A DNA stretch of 64,000 nucleotides from Bremerella sp. JC817 (GTDB lineage: Bacteria; Planctomycetota; Planctomycetia; Pirellulales; Pirellulaceae): assembly GCF_040718835.1 (NCBI RefSeq), contig NZ_JBFEFG010000268.1:1-64000 (forward strand), in the 5' to 3' direction. The notes under the pieces are model-generated. The model made no database searches and had not been told where the DNA came from. It saw nothing but the letters and a program-made list of their open reading frames with translations. The translations under genes and the position numbers were made by a program. Numbering within the stretch: the stretch's first letter is position 1; every line of letters starts with the position of its first letter. This document shows positions 8,886-16,545 of the stretch, in pieces.

Positions 8886-9320
8886 GGACGTGAACTTGAC
8901 TCCAACGGCGACGTCGCTCACCGCCTGTTGTGGGGGCCGAGTGTCGACCAGCTTCTGGCCGATGAGAACACCAGCGGCGATGTCTTATGGGCGTTGACCG
9001 ATCACCTGAACACGGTCCACGACTGGATCGAATACGACGACGTCACCGACAGCATCAGCGTCGCCAATCAAATTGCCAACGACAGATTCGGCAACGTCCT
9101 GAGCGAAACCAACAGTTCGCTCGACGACCTGGGCCTTGGCTTCACCGCCCGCTGTTTCGACGAAGCCACCGGTCTGCAGTACAATACCAAAGGTCTCAGC
9201 CCTTTTTTGAGAGAACAAATTTCCGGTTATGTTCAACACTTGCAAACACCCACTGGTGCCAGACAGTTTACAGCCGATCTAGCGGTATTGATGACAACGG
9301 CGGGGGGGCGGGGCTTTTAA
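8886..9320 (+). pseudogene. Rhs/YD-repeat core fragment
   Basis: The frame has no start of its own. It reads DSNGDVAHRLLWGPSVDQLL, then GDVLWALTDHLNTVHDW, IANDRFGNVLSET and LGFTARCFDEATGLQYN. This is the end of the conserved Rhs core as seen in planctomycetes: a WGP-x-VDQ-x-LADE box, WALTD-x-x-NTV, and FTGR-x-FDEATGLQYN. The usual YDP-x-x-GRW-x-x-DP motif that closes the core is missing. The frame drifts and stops at 9318-9320 in a G-rich run. The downstream toxin module is in another frame. The N-terminal shell of the Rhs protein is absent from the window. Confidence 0.7.
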
Positions 9321-9769
9321 GTCACGCTGCGAAAAAATTGGTTGCCCCAACAAGTGCACCGCACATAAGTCCAATCACTGGTCGTCCGGTTAATCTCACT
9401 GGTCGTATCCGCAATGTTCAACCGGCGAACGGCCCAACCCGCTTCACACCACTACGAGAAAACAGCAATCCAGTTTCGGCAGGGATGGAGCATGTAAGGA
9501 GTCGGCATTTCGGCGGGTCGAATACACAATCACAATCCTCAATCACCCCTGACGAATTGAAAGCTGTTCTCCAAAGCGATGCCGTTACACAAGCCCCACT
9601 TCGACAGATCGGAACGGGTCGCCAAGCAATGTGGGCAAGGGATGTGAATGTCGGACGCACAATTGGAACCACTCGTGTCGCAGACGGGGCCAATCTAACA
9701 AATTCGATTAGGGTGTTTGTCGATGAAGCTGGTAACCTGATAACAACCTTTCCCATCCCGGGGACTTGA
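9281..9769 (+). CDS. Rhs-tip toxin domain, probable RNase-like (BECR-type)
   Basis: This frame overlaps the end of the Rhs core fragment in a +2 register and has no clear start codon. It may once have been fused to the core, separated now by a slip in the G-run at 9301-9315. It reads HAAKKLVAPTSAPHISPITG as a linker, then MEHVRSRHFGGSNTQSQSS, ELKAVLQSDAVTQAPLRQ, and ends VFVDEAGNLITTFPIPGT. An H-x3-RH motif near the start, a helical ELK-x-VL segment and a final V-D-x-x-GN-x-x-T-x-FP strand are typical of barnase/EndoU/colicin/RelE-fold toxins in polymorphic toxin systems. The fold assignment is by pattern, not by search. Confidence 0.5.
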   Translation, partial: SGIDDNGGGAGLLSHAAKKLVAPTSAPHISPITGRPVNLTGRIRNVQPANGPTRFTPLRENSNPVSAGMEHVRSRHFGGSNTQSQSSITPDELKAVLQSDAVTQAPLRQIGTGRQAMWARDVNVGRTIGTTRVADGANLTNSIRVFVDEAGNLITTFPIPGT

Positions 9770-9772
9770 TCG

Positions 9773-10276
9773 ATGACTACCATTCAAGAACTTCGCAATT
9801 CATTGAAACACGCTATTGCAGAAGCAGAGCATGCCAATCCCAGTTGCTCAAAGTCTGTGTTCTTGGACGCTTTGCGTGACTGCCTCATGGGCACTCTTCC
9901 TAGCGGACCAGCAAGTGATCGAATTCTGACGCTGTTGAAAAGATCGAACGAGTTACCGGTTTTCAATTCACGGCTTGATGAATCCGATCTTCGCCGTCGG
10001 GAAGACTGCTTGTCTTGGAATTCACTGGATTCTTCAATTCAAGCGATTGGCGACCTTGTATGGGAAGCGACGACAGTTTCCGCCGGTGACTGCGATGAGT
10101 GCATGGGAGAAGAGTTGGTCTACCTGTGGGATGCTGTTTCCGAAAGAATGGTTAAGGTCTGTGATCTGTGCAGTAATACTCTTGACCTTGAAGGAAGGAG
10201 AATCGAATCGACCGGCCGCTTAGAAGTTCCAACTCGCAATCAGCTTGAAGCAGTCAGTGTAATTGAATCAGATTAA
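9773..10276 (+). CDS. Putative immunity protein for the adjacent Rhs-tip toxin
   Basis: The ATG lies three bases after the toxin stop (TGATCGATG), so translation is probably coupled. The 167-residue product is acidic and soluble, without a signal peptide. It has an N-terminal helical region (TIQELRNSLKHAIAEAEHAN) and a four-Cys knuckle near residues 104-124 (CDECMGEELVY to VKVCDLCSNTL), which could bind zinc. No immunity family is recognised. The role rests on position, on acidity and on the usual toxin-then-immunity order in Rhs loci. Confidence 0.6.
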   Translation: MTTIQELRNSLKHAIAEAEHANPSCSKSVFLDALRDCLMGTLPSGPASDRILTLLKRSNELPVFNSRLDESDLRRREDCLSWNSLDSSIQAIGDLVWEATTVSAGDCDECMGEELVYLWDAVSERMVKVCDLCSNTLDLEGRRIESTGRLEVPTRNQLEAVSVIESD

Positions 10277-10338
10277 CTGCCCTTCGGCTTCTGCATCACG
10301 ATCTTCGCAGGCAGTGCCGGTTTGAAGGGTTGCAGCCG
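10273..10338 (-). pseudogene. Tail of a small Pro/Lys-rich protein, first copy
   Basis: The minus strand reads RLQPFKPALPAKIVMQKPKG and stops at 10273-10275. The second copy at 10826-11083 carries the homologous KPAQSAKVVM in a shifted frame, and the DNA is nearly identical over about 35 bases. Only the tail survives here. Confidence 0.45.
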
Positions 10339-10435
10339 GGTGCCATGGCCACGGCCCTGCGTGGCCATGCCTTGCGTCGCGGAAAGCTCAACCTCATCGA
10401 AGCGTTATCCACCGATTAACCTTCCCCTCACTTCG

Positions 10436-10458
10436 CACTGGCCAGAGGCCAGTGGCAC
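10436..10458. repeat. Dispersed palindromic repeat, part A (copy 1)
   Basis: An imperfect dyad, CACTGGCC-AGA-GGCCAGTG, is followed by GCAC. The same 23-base block recurs at 16272-16294 (identical), 11749-11771 and 24484-24506 (variants). It lies at the 5' end of the next open frame, which therefore begins inside the repeat. Confidence 0.75.
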
Positions 10459-10658
10459 ACGTGCGTACCTGGGCGAAAGGCTCGTATCGAATGGGAACTC
10501 CGTTTAACGACATACGACCTAGAAACATTGGCTCTGCGGGACAAATCTTTGACCCAGCCTTCCACCCGATTCAGGAAGGAGTGTATTGGACAGGTGCAGG
10601 TGTGGTCGTAGTGGGTGGTGGAACTTGGGTCTACTACGAGATTCAGTCCAATGAGTAA
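10452..10658 (+). pseudogene. Headless C-terminal tail with a membrane segment
   Basis: The frame opens inside the palindromic repeat, so its apparent GTG start is unlikely to be original. It reads RMGTPFNDIRPRNIGSAGQI, then a hydrophobic VYWTGAGVVVVGGGTWVYY and ends EIQSNE. The next gene starts inside its stop region (ATGAGTAA overlap), a sign of coupled translation. The layout again resembles an Rhs/polymorphic C-terminal tail followed by a small partner gene. The domain itself is not recognised. Confidence 0.4.
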
Positions 10659-10854
10659 CCCAGCGACTTTACCATTGCTTATCATGACCGGCGGCATTGC
10701 ATGGAATGTCGTGTGTGCCGTTTCTGCCGGTAGATTGTCCAAAGGACGTGAGTTCTCGACCACGAGTTCGTTCTGGTTACGGCAGGCCGGGTGGATCGGC
10801 TTTGCAATTGCAACGGTCCTAGCCATCATTGCATTTGTTCGGGGAGAATTCTGA
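10651..10854 (+). CDS. Tiny two-pass membrane protein, possible immunity partner
   Basis: This encodes 67 residues from the ATG at 10651, which overlaps the end of the previous frame by eight bases. Two hydrophobic segments are visible, near residues 6-24 (LPLLIMTGGIAWNVVCAVSA) and about 46-62 (WIGFAIATVLAIIAFV), with a basic linker between them. No family is recognised. The overlap with a headless C-terminal module suggests an immunity or partner role, but this is positional inference only. Confidence 0.5.
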   Translation: MSNPATLPLLIMTGGIAWNVVCAVSAGRLSKGREFSTTSSFWLRQAGWIGFAIATVLAIIAFVRGEF

Positions 10855-11083
10855 CGGCATCACGACCTTCGCAGACTGTGCCGGTTTGAGCAGGCTTCCA
10901 CGGCTTGAACACCGGCGCGCCTGACGGTGGCGGCTTGGGCTTCTGCTTCAAGCTCTTGTTGAACGCTGAATCCTTCGGCAACGGATTCGCTGGCGACATG
11001 CCCTTGAGTCTCCCATCGCTGCCCAGCAACAGCACTTCCTGTAGCTTCTGCCGTTCTCTCAGCCATTCGTGAAACGTCTTCAT
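10826..11083 (-). pseudogene. Small Pro/Lys-rich protein, second copy, frameshifted
   Basis: The frame starts MKTFHEWLRERQKLQEVLLL and continues to PLPKDSAFNKSLKQKPKPPP and VFKPWKPAQTG. It then leaves the register that would give KPAQSAKVVM, the counterpart of the tail at 10273-10338. One base change would restore the match. It is a small, Lys/Pro-rich soluble protein of unknown function, present as two decayed copies that flank the 10.45-10.85 kb gene pair. Confidence 0.4.
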
Positions 11084-11446
11084 GCCGGTTTCTAGGCGTT
11101 GGTTGACGGCTTTCCCCTGCGTGCGTGAGCAACTTGCCTTGCGATAAAGAACGGCACCACACGGAGCCGGTGCAGCAGCAGAAGCGACCACCTTGGCTGT
11201 CAGGAAATCGTCTGGAATTGTTGGGTTCGGATTTTTGCAACCCAACCGCAGCCTCGGCGAAGGCATCAACGAATCAGGCACGCAGCCCCATCACCCGCGC
11301 ATGCCATGCCTCATCCTGGCCCTGCCTTTTGATAGAAGAGGATTAAAACGATCAGGGCACCAGTAGTGCAAAATCAATCCTCGTTCCAGATCCTATACCT
11401 TGAACCTAATCACCGGTATCCGAACCGTTCAACGAACCGCTGCCAC

Positions 11447-11575
11447 CATTTTCCGCACGGCGGCTTCCGCCAAGGCTGCGGGGTTGGGGGAGCGGATTTG
11501 TTTTTTGTGGATGGGTCGTTTGATGCGCTCGATCAGTTGCGGGAACTGGGGAGTGTAGCACCGACCGAGGATTGA
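11447..11575 (+). pseudogene. DUF1559-like (H-X9-DG) C-terminal remnant
   Basis: The frame reads HFPHGGFRQGCGVGGADLFF, then VDGSFDALDQLRELGS. Planctomycete DUF1559 proteins end in a box H-x-GGAN-x-x-F-x-DGS-V followed by a short helix, which is what is seen here with an insertion. The N-terminal pilin-like methylation segment is absent. The match is short and the call is tentative. Confidence 0.35.
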
Positions 11576-11748
11576 AACATGCTATTCAATTGGCATTTGG
11601 CAAGTGTGAGACAGCCACAAGCGTTTTGTCTTGGTTGGTCGATCTGGCCAGAGTCGATTCCAATTCGATTTGCTGCTGGAAACCAAAGCCGGAGCGGATC
11701 GAGCCAAACCTCGCAGGTCTGTGTGTGGGCAATCGTTTGCTCGCTTCT

Positions 11749-11817
11749 CACTGGCTCGAGGCCAGCGGCACCCTTAAGATGTGGAAGTTGAAATTCGTCG
11801 TTGCCAGTGCCACCCAG
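11749..11817. repeat. Dispersed palindromic repeat, parts A and B (copy 2)
   Basis: Part A at 11749-11771 is a variant of the CACTGGCC/GGCCAGTG dyad (CACTGGCTCGAGGCCAGCGG). Part B at 11800-11817 is GTTGCCAGTGCCACCCAG, shared with 16318-16333 and 18713-18730. The two parts are 28 bases apart here and 23 apart in copy 3. Confidence 0.7.
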
Positions 11818-11857
11818 TCGAAGCTATCCGATTTGGCGTTGAAAACATGAGACTGCC

Positions 11858-12079
11858 ATGAATGAGACAATCGAAGACTATGAATTCCTCTTTAAAGACG
11901 GCTCCGGTCGTTATGCCTTGGTTCAATCGGGGCCAGACGAATCCCTCGAGGTTAGTACATGTCTTGTTTATGACAACGTTATGAACATGGTGTTACTAAT
12001 TGAAGATGATGAATTGAATAATCAAGTCGTGACAAGACTTCATGAGTCGGGCGTGCCAATTCTTCCGAATGCTCCTTAG
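11858..12079 (+). CDS. Small acidic protein, function unknown
   Basis: This encodes 73 residues starting MNETIEDYEFLFKDGSGRYA, strongly acidic and soluble, with alternating strands (YALVQSGPDESLEVSTCLVY, NMVLLIEDDELNNQVV). The size and acidity would suit an immunity protein or antidote, and it lies among Rhs-type remnants. No family is recognised. The frame stays open beyond its TAG stop. Confidence 0.5.
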   Translation: MNETIEDYEFLFKDGSGRYALVQSGPDESLEVSTCLVYDNVMNMVLLIEDDELNNQVVTRLHESGVPILPNAP

Positions 12080-12300
12080 GACCTTGCTAAAAGGCTGGCG
12101 GAGTGGCACTCAATAATCGGAAATGTCGCGGGAAAAATCACCAACTTCTGGTCCCCTACCGATGGTACGGCTGCCGGCATCGATGATGGTATTGGCTCTC
12201 AAGGTGTTCCCGGCAAGGTTACTGGAGTGCAAGACATTGAAATAGACGATGTCTTGCATTCACATGGAACCTCCCCATATCCAATCCGCATGGAATCTTC
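12080..12300 (+). pseudogene. Headless fragment, possibly alpha/beta-hydrolase-like effector tail
   Basis: In the same frame as the preceding small gene, directly after its TAG, the sequence reads DLAKRLAEWHSIIGNVAGKI, TNFWSPTDGTAAGIDDGIGS and DIEIDDVLHSHGTSPYP. The order V-x-N-F-x-S-x-x-D, a Gly-rich turn and a late H-x-H resembles the Asp/His end of DUF726-like or secreted lipase folds. No Ser nucleophile is present. After about 12300 the frame becomes low quality until the lipoprotein starts. Identification is weak. Confidence 0.25.
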
Positions 12301-12538
12301 TAATAAAACCACTGAAAGAGTGCCGGGTTGCTCTCGTGACAAATTCAGACGAGAAGCAAATGGAAGACAATTGCAGCCACATTGTGGTTATCTGCTTACA
12401 AGGCAAAAAAAGCTTTATGCACCACTGGTAACATACCAAGATGACACTTTACTGTCCTGCAAAGGTAAGGTTGGTCCGCGTAGCGAACTAACGTTAGATC
12501 AAGGCCCGAAGAACCTGATAGAATCAAATAACGTGACC

Positions 12539-12997
12539 ATGTTTTCCACCAACAGCATGCAAGGACCGCAATCCGTGAGAGCGTACAAGCTAAAAGTCGC
12601 TTTGATCTCCTCTGTTCTTGCCCTAACGGTCTCATGTTCCCAGCACCACCCAGCGAAATTTAACGCAAGTCATTGGCGGAATGCATCTCCACGGCAGCGC
12701 GGCAACATGGTGTTTGACCTGCTCGGCATTTCACCAGCACAGTGGCGAGAGAGAAAGAACTGGTTGAAATATTCGGATACCCTTAATGGTCGAAATCGAG
12801 CACAGGTCATAGAAATCCTGGGAAGCCCTGATGCCGAATACGAATCGGGGCGGACAGTTGACGGAGTCAACGTTGACGTATCGTTTTATTACGATGTCGG
12901 CTATTTGAATAAAGCCGGATTTTGGAGGGAGCCTTGTAGTTTGGCGATCTACTTCAACGACAATCATGATGTCGTGTTTGCTTCTATTTCAGACTAA
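12539..12997 (+). CDS. Lipoprotein with BamE/SmpA-like domain
   Basis: The reading frame is open from 12080, but a lipoprotein signal sits inside: KLKVALISSVLALTVSC with a lipobox VSC. The start is therefore the ATG at 12539, or at 12557. After Cys, the mature part has LLGISPAQWRERKNWLKYSD, NRAQVIEILGSPDAEYESG and a final Tyr/Phe-rich strand set (VDVSFYYDVGYL, SLAIYFNDNHDVVFASI). The R-x-x-V-x-x-x-LG-x-P helix-turn followed by strands is the pattern of BamE/SmpA-type domains. It is probably membrane-anchored; its partner is unknown. Confidence 0.55.
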   Translation: MFSTNSMQGPQSVRAYKLKVALISSVLALTVSCSQHHPAKFNASHWRNASPRQRGNMVFDLLGISPAQWRERKNWLKYSDTLNGRNRAQVIEILGSPDAEYESGRTVDGVNVDVSFYYDVGYLNKAGFWREPCSLAIYFNDNHDVVFASISD

Positions 12998-13345
12998 AAT
13001 GTGCACCGGAGAAGGGACGCATGTTCGCGGTTCGGTGGCAAACTGGGACCACTAAAATCGTTGCCGGAGCAGCATTGCATGATCTTCGTCCCGCCGTCGC
13101 ATGCGAGGCAATTGTCCGAACTTCCGACATTCTGCAATATGGGATGCGCCCCCTATCTGGAATGGGCGGGGCCCCGAAGGTAGTATTTCCTGCGGTTGTA
13201 GGACACGCTTTCACCGCTTTATAGCTGGCTTTGCGTTCAAACCGGCGGCCCGACGCACGGTTCGGCGAAGAACGCATCCTTTCGCATGTAGGCTGATCCG
13301 CCTCGTGCGTCTTGCAGTGTTTTGATCCAGGAGAAACCCGTCGAC
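12998..13345. other. Intergenic region upstream of a membrane protein
   Basis: About 350 bases with only short, unconvincing frames on both strands. The stretch ends in CCAGGAGAAACC at about 13326-13337, which supplies the ribosome-binding site of the next gene. Confidence 0.5.
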
Positions 13346-14578
13346 ATGACTTCAAGTCCCGTAGAGCCGGAAACCATTCAGGCCAACGCCTCGACCGAGA
13401 AGCCGCGGCGCGTTGTCGTTCTACCGCGGCGGAACATGGTAATTGCGATGGTCGCCATACTATTAGGAGCGATCGGGATTCCCTGGCATCTCTTCAAATT
13501 CTACCACTGCACCGTGATCATGAGAGTCTTCTCCTCGGGGGGCCAGTTGCCCTGGACTTCGGATCCAGCCGAGGCATTTATTGGTGGGCTGAGTCAAGCT
13601 CAGAACGAAGTACTGTTATTGCTGTTCGCCTACCATGTTCTGTCGATTCTTCTGGCGGTTGCTTTATTGATGGGTGGGATTTCCATTCTCTGGAAGCGGA
13701 CTCCGAAGACGCTGAAGAGGTTGAAACGCACGCTCCAGTTCGGGGTAGTATTGGTTGTCGCCAGCTTCGTGTTAAACCTTGTGATCGATTTCGAAACATG
13801 GCGGTTGGGTGTCGAATTGCTGACTCATGGAGATCCGACAAGGCTCGCCCAGAAACGCGAGTTTCTAGTACGGGCCTCAGTGCTCACTGCCGCATTGCAT
13901 CTGACGATCGACCTGTTTTACTTCCTCTATTTTATGGTAGGAGGCTGGCTGCTGGCTCGTGAAAGTGAAGGCCTGAAGTGGGCAAACGCCGAGCGTTTCA
14001 CCTTCGGCCCGGTTGCGACGCGCCCTTCGAGCCTGCAGGAAGGCATCGCGCTTGGTACTTTCAGTTGGTCGGCCCTGGCGATAGTGGTCGGGCTGGCAGG
14101 CATGCTTTTCAACGGCGTGGTCTTGTGGCTGCTGATCACTTCGATCTACGTTCTCTCCGAGCGGAGTATTAATTACAGTCCGCCTCTCATGGTGCAGGGA
14201 CTCGAGTCGATCCTGGATCAATGGCTGTATCTGGTCGCAGTGGATCGATTCGTTTGGTTCATGCTGGGGTTGGCAATCCTGATTTGCGGCGTGCAAGTCG
14301 CCCGAGGTGCATCTGATTGGCTGGGCAGGCTCCGCCGGGTCTTCATGGTGTCGCTGTGGACAAATATCTTGAGTGCCGTCTTGGCCGCGACGCTGGTCTA
14401 TTTCTGGGTCGGAAAGGTCGCGTCACTCCCTAAAAGCCAGCAGCAAATGCCGCAGCTCGGACGCCAGGCAATGTTGTTCTATGCGGCCATTGCCGTGATC
14501 GGCGCCATCTATCTCATCTACTTTGGCCTGGGGGTTCGCTTTACCGGCCGAGATATGAAGAGAATGCCTGACGTTTAA
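13346..14578 (+). CDS. Polytopic membrane protein, about eight passes, unknown
   Basis: The start is set at ATG 13346, with AGGAG about 12 bases upstream; the eight codons before it are less likely. The 410-residue product has a cytoplasmic-looking N-terminus (MTSSPVEPETIQANASTEKP). About eight hydrophobic segments follow, for example near residues 31-50 (MVIAMVAILLGAIGIPWHLF), 85-105, 130-150, 175-205, 240-275, 305-325, 340-360 and 370-395. No transport signature is recognised. Paralogues of this kind are common and unannotated in planctomycetes. It lies 130 bases upstream of the antiporter, on the same strand. Confidence 0.7.
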   Translation: MTSSPVEPETIQANASTEKPRRVVVLPRRNMVIAMVAILLGAIGIPWHLFKFYHCTVIMRVFSSGGQLPWTSDPAEAFIGGLSQAQNEVLLLLFAYHVLSILLAVALLMGGISILWKRTPKTLKRLKRTLQFGVVLVVASFVLNLVIDFETWRLGVELLTHGDPTRLAQKREFLVRASVLTAALHLTIDLFYFLYFMVGGWLLARESEGLKWANAERFTFGPVATRPSSLQEGIALGTFSWSALAIVVGLAGMLFNGVVLWLLITSIYVLSERSINYSPPLMVQGLESILDQWLYLVAVDRFVWFMLGLAILICGVQVARGASDWLGRLRRVFMVSLWTNILSAVLAATLVYFWVGKVASLPKSQQQMPQLGRQAMLFYAAIAVIGAIYLIYFGLGVRFTGRDMKRMPDV

Positions 14579-14708
14579 AATGACCGGCCAGCTCTTTCGC
14601 AAGCTCGAAAGGATCGCGATGATCATTTGCCCATGTTCGATGCATCGACAGGTGGTCTGACCGTGTTCTCCTCTTTTTCCGCTCGCGATGTACGGTATAA
14701 AGGTGCCC

Positions 14709-16199
14709 ATGAGCTTCTTCAATATCGCCGGCATCCTGGTGGCCCTTGTAGCGGGCTTTGCGTACATCAATCACAGACTGCTCAAGCTACCCACAACGGT
14801 AGGCTTGATGTTGTTGGCCATGCTGCACGCGGTGGTCCTGCTGTTGATTGATTGGGTCGCACCCGAGGTGGGCGCTCTGGCCGCTGCCGAGACGCTCGTC
14901 GGTTCGATCGACTTCGACCAGACGCTAATGGAAGGGATGCTCGGCTACCTGCTATTTGCCGGGGCGTTGCACGTCGATCTCAATGACCTTCGAAAACAGT
15001 CTGCGGCGATCGCTTTGCTGGCGACCGTCGGCGTCCTCGCGACCACGTTCATCGTCGGTGGGCTCACGTATTTCATCACCGGCTGGCTCGGTATCGAAGT
15101 CCGCTTTATCTATTGCCTGATCTTCGGGGCGATTGTCGCGCCAACCGACCCGATCGCCGTCTTGGGGATCGTGAAGAGTCTCGGCGCCCCCAAGCCGCTA
15201 GAGACGAAGATCGCAGGCGAATCGCTGTTTAACGATGGCGTGGGTGTGGTGGTGTTCATCGCGCTTCTCGGGATTGCAGGGCTGGGGCAGCATGGTGATT
15301 CGTATGAAGTCTCCGACAACCACCACGAGCCGAGTCACGTCGCTGCCCTGACAGAAGATGGTGCAGGCGAACAACCTGGCGCCGATAGCGATCCGCCAAA
15401 CGACACGCCTGATGTAACATCGGATGCAGAAGAACATGAAAGCGAACCTTCGCACGATGCTGAAGGCCTCCACGAGAAGTCGGAGACAACCGTCATGGAT
15501 GTCGTCAAGCTCTTTGCCCTGGAAGCAGGGGGCGGACTTGCACTCGGCCTCGTGTTGGGGATGGTGGCGTTCTTACTGCTACGAACCATCGATCATTACG
15601 CGACTGAGATTTTGCTATCGCTGGCGGTCGTGACCGGCGGGTATGCCTTGGCCATGACGCTGCACTTGTCGGGGCCATTGGCAATGGTCGTCGCAGGTCT
15701 AATCCTGGGGAACCATGGCCGAACGCTGGCGATGTCCGACAAGACCCGCGAGCACCTGGACACGTTTTGGGAATTGGTGGATGAACTGCTGAACGCGGTG
15801 CTGTTCGTGCTGATCGGGCTAGAGGTGTTGGTGCTCTCGTTTCAGGTGCCGTATCTGCTGGCCGGGGCCCTGGCGATTCCCGCCGCGCTGCTGGCGAGGT
15901 TTCTTTCTGTCGGCATCGTGTTGAACGGCTTGAAGAAGGTGACCGGCCGAGAGTTCACGCCGCACGCGATCAAGGTCCTGACTTGGGGCGGCCTGCGCGG
16001 TGGGATCAGTGTGGCACTCGCGCTATCGCTCAAGGAAGAGATCCATGCCCAGCAATCGCAGTACGACAACATCGGCGAACTCGTCCTGACAATGACCTAC
16101 GTCGTCGTCGCCTTCTCCATCCTCGTCGGCGGCCTGACCATGGGGCCGATGCTCCGCCGACTTGGGCTCGCAGGCCAAGGCGAAGCAGACACCCACTAA
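14709..16199 (+). CDS. CPA1-family Na+/H+ antiporter with acidic His-rich loop
   Basis: The start is taken at ATG 14709 ([20 protein letters not shown]), with AAAGGTG just upstream. The 496-residue protein has the CPA1/NhaP fingerprint: [14 protein letters not shown] with the Asp of the ion site near residue 145, [14 protein letters not shown] near 172, and [17 protein letters not shown] near 430. It should exchange cytoplasmic Na+ for H+ across the inner membrane. About 65 residues between the sixth and seventh membrane segments (residues about 198-262) are hydrophilic, very acidic and His-containing ([29 protein letters not shown]). Compact NhaP proteins usually lack this, and it could sense ions or pH. 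Confidence 0.85.
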   Translation: MSFFNIAGILVALVAGFAYINHRLLKLPTTVGLMLLAMLHAVVLLLIDWVAPEVGALAAAETLVGSIDFDQTLMEGMLGYLLFAGALHVDLNDLRKQSAAIALLATVGVLATTFIVGGLTYFITGWLGIEVRFIYCLIFGAIVAPTDPIAVLGIVKSLGAPKPLETKIAGESLFNDGVGVVVFIALLGIAGLGQHGDSYEVSDNHHEPSHVAALTEDGAGEQPGADSDPPNDTPDVTSDAEEHESEPSHDAEGLHEKSETTVMDVVKLFALEAGGGLALGLVLGMVAFLLLRTIDHYATEILLSLAVVTGGYALAMTLHLSGPLAMVVAGLILGNHGRTLAMSDKTREHLDTFWELVDELLNAVLFVLIGLEVLVLSFQVPYLLAGALAIPAALLARFLSVGIVLNGLKKVTGREFTPHAIKVLTWGGLRGGISVALALSLKEEIHAQQSQYDNIGELVLTMTYVVVAFSILVGGLTMGPMLRRLGLAGQGEADTH

Positions 16200-16271
16200 A
16201 CTTCTGGGTGCGAACACGTCAGCGCTGTATTGCGGCAACCTACTCCTGATTGATCGTACCTACCCACTTCA

Positions 16272-16333
16272 CACTGGCCAGAGGCCAGTGGCACGCGAAG
16301 CTGGTGTTAGTTAGGTGTTGGCAGTGCCACCCA
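16272..16333. repeat. Dispersed palindromic repeat, parts A and B (copy 3)
   Basis: Part A at 16272-16294 is identical to copy 1. Part B, TTGGCAGTGCCACCCA, lies at 16318-16333. The region 16200-16545 is otherwise non-coding apart from a start-less frame ending SVDEAVEQIKNKADEKVKS at 16442, probably the tail of a lost gene. Confidence 0.7.
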
Positions 16334-16545
16334 TCCGTTTGGAGACAGAAGCCGAATTTCTGCTTCCGTCCCCTTTTAAAGAAAGCGTTGATGAGGCCGT
16401 AGAGCAGATTAAAAATAAGGCGGATGAAAAAGTTAAGTCATAACGTCCCTTAGAGTAATCTATACAAGACTGGCAAGGGCCTGCATTCTAGAAGTTGGAA
16501 AATGGTCTAAACTTGTCCCGAATACGACAAATTCGATATCGCCTT

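Noticed and set aside
10436..10458. The palindromic repeat as a terminator.
   Set aside because: No U-run follows on either strand, and the same block recurs in places that are not gene ends.
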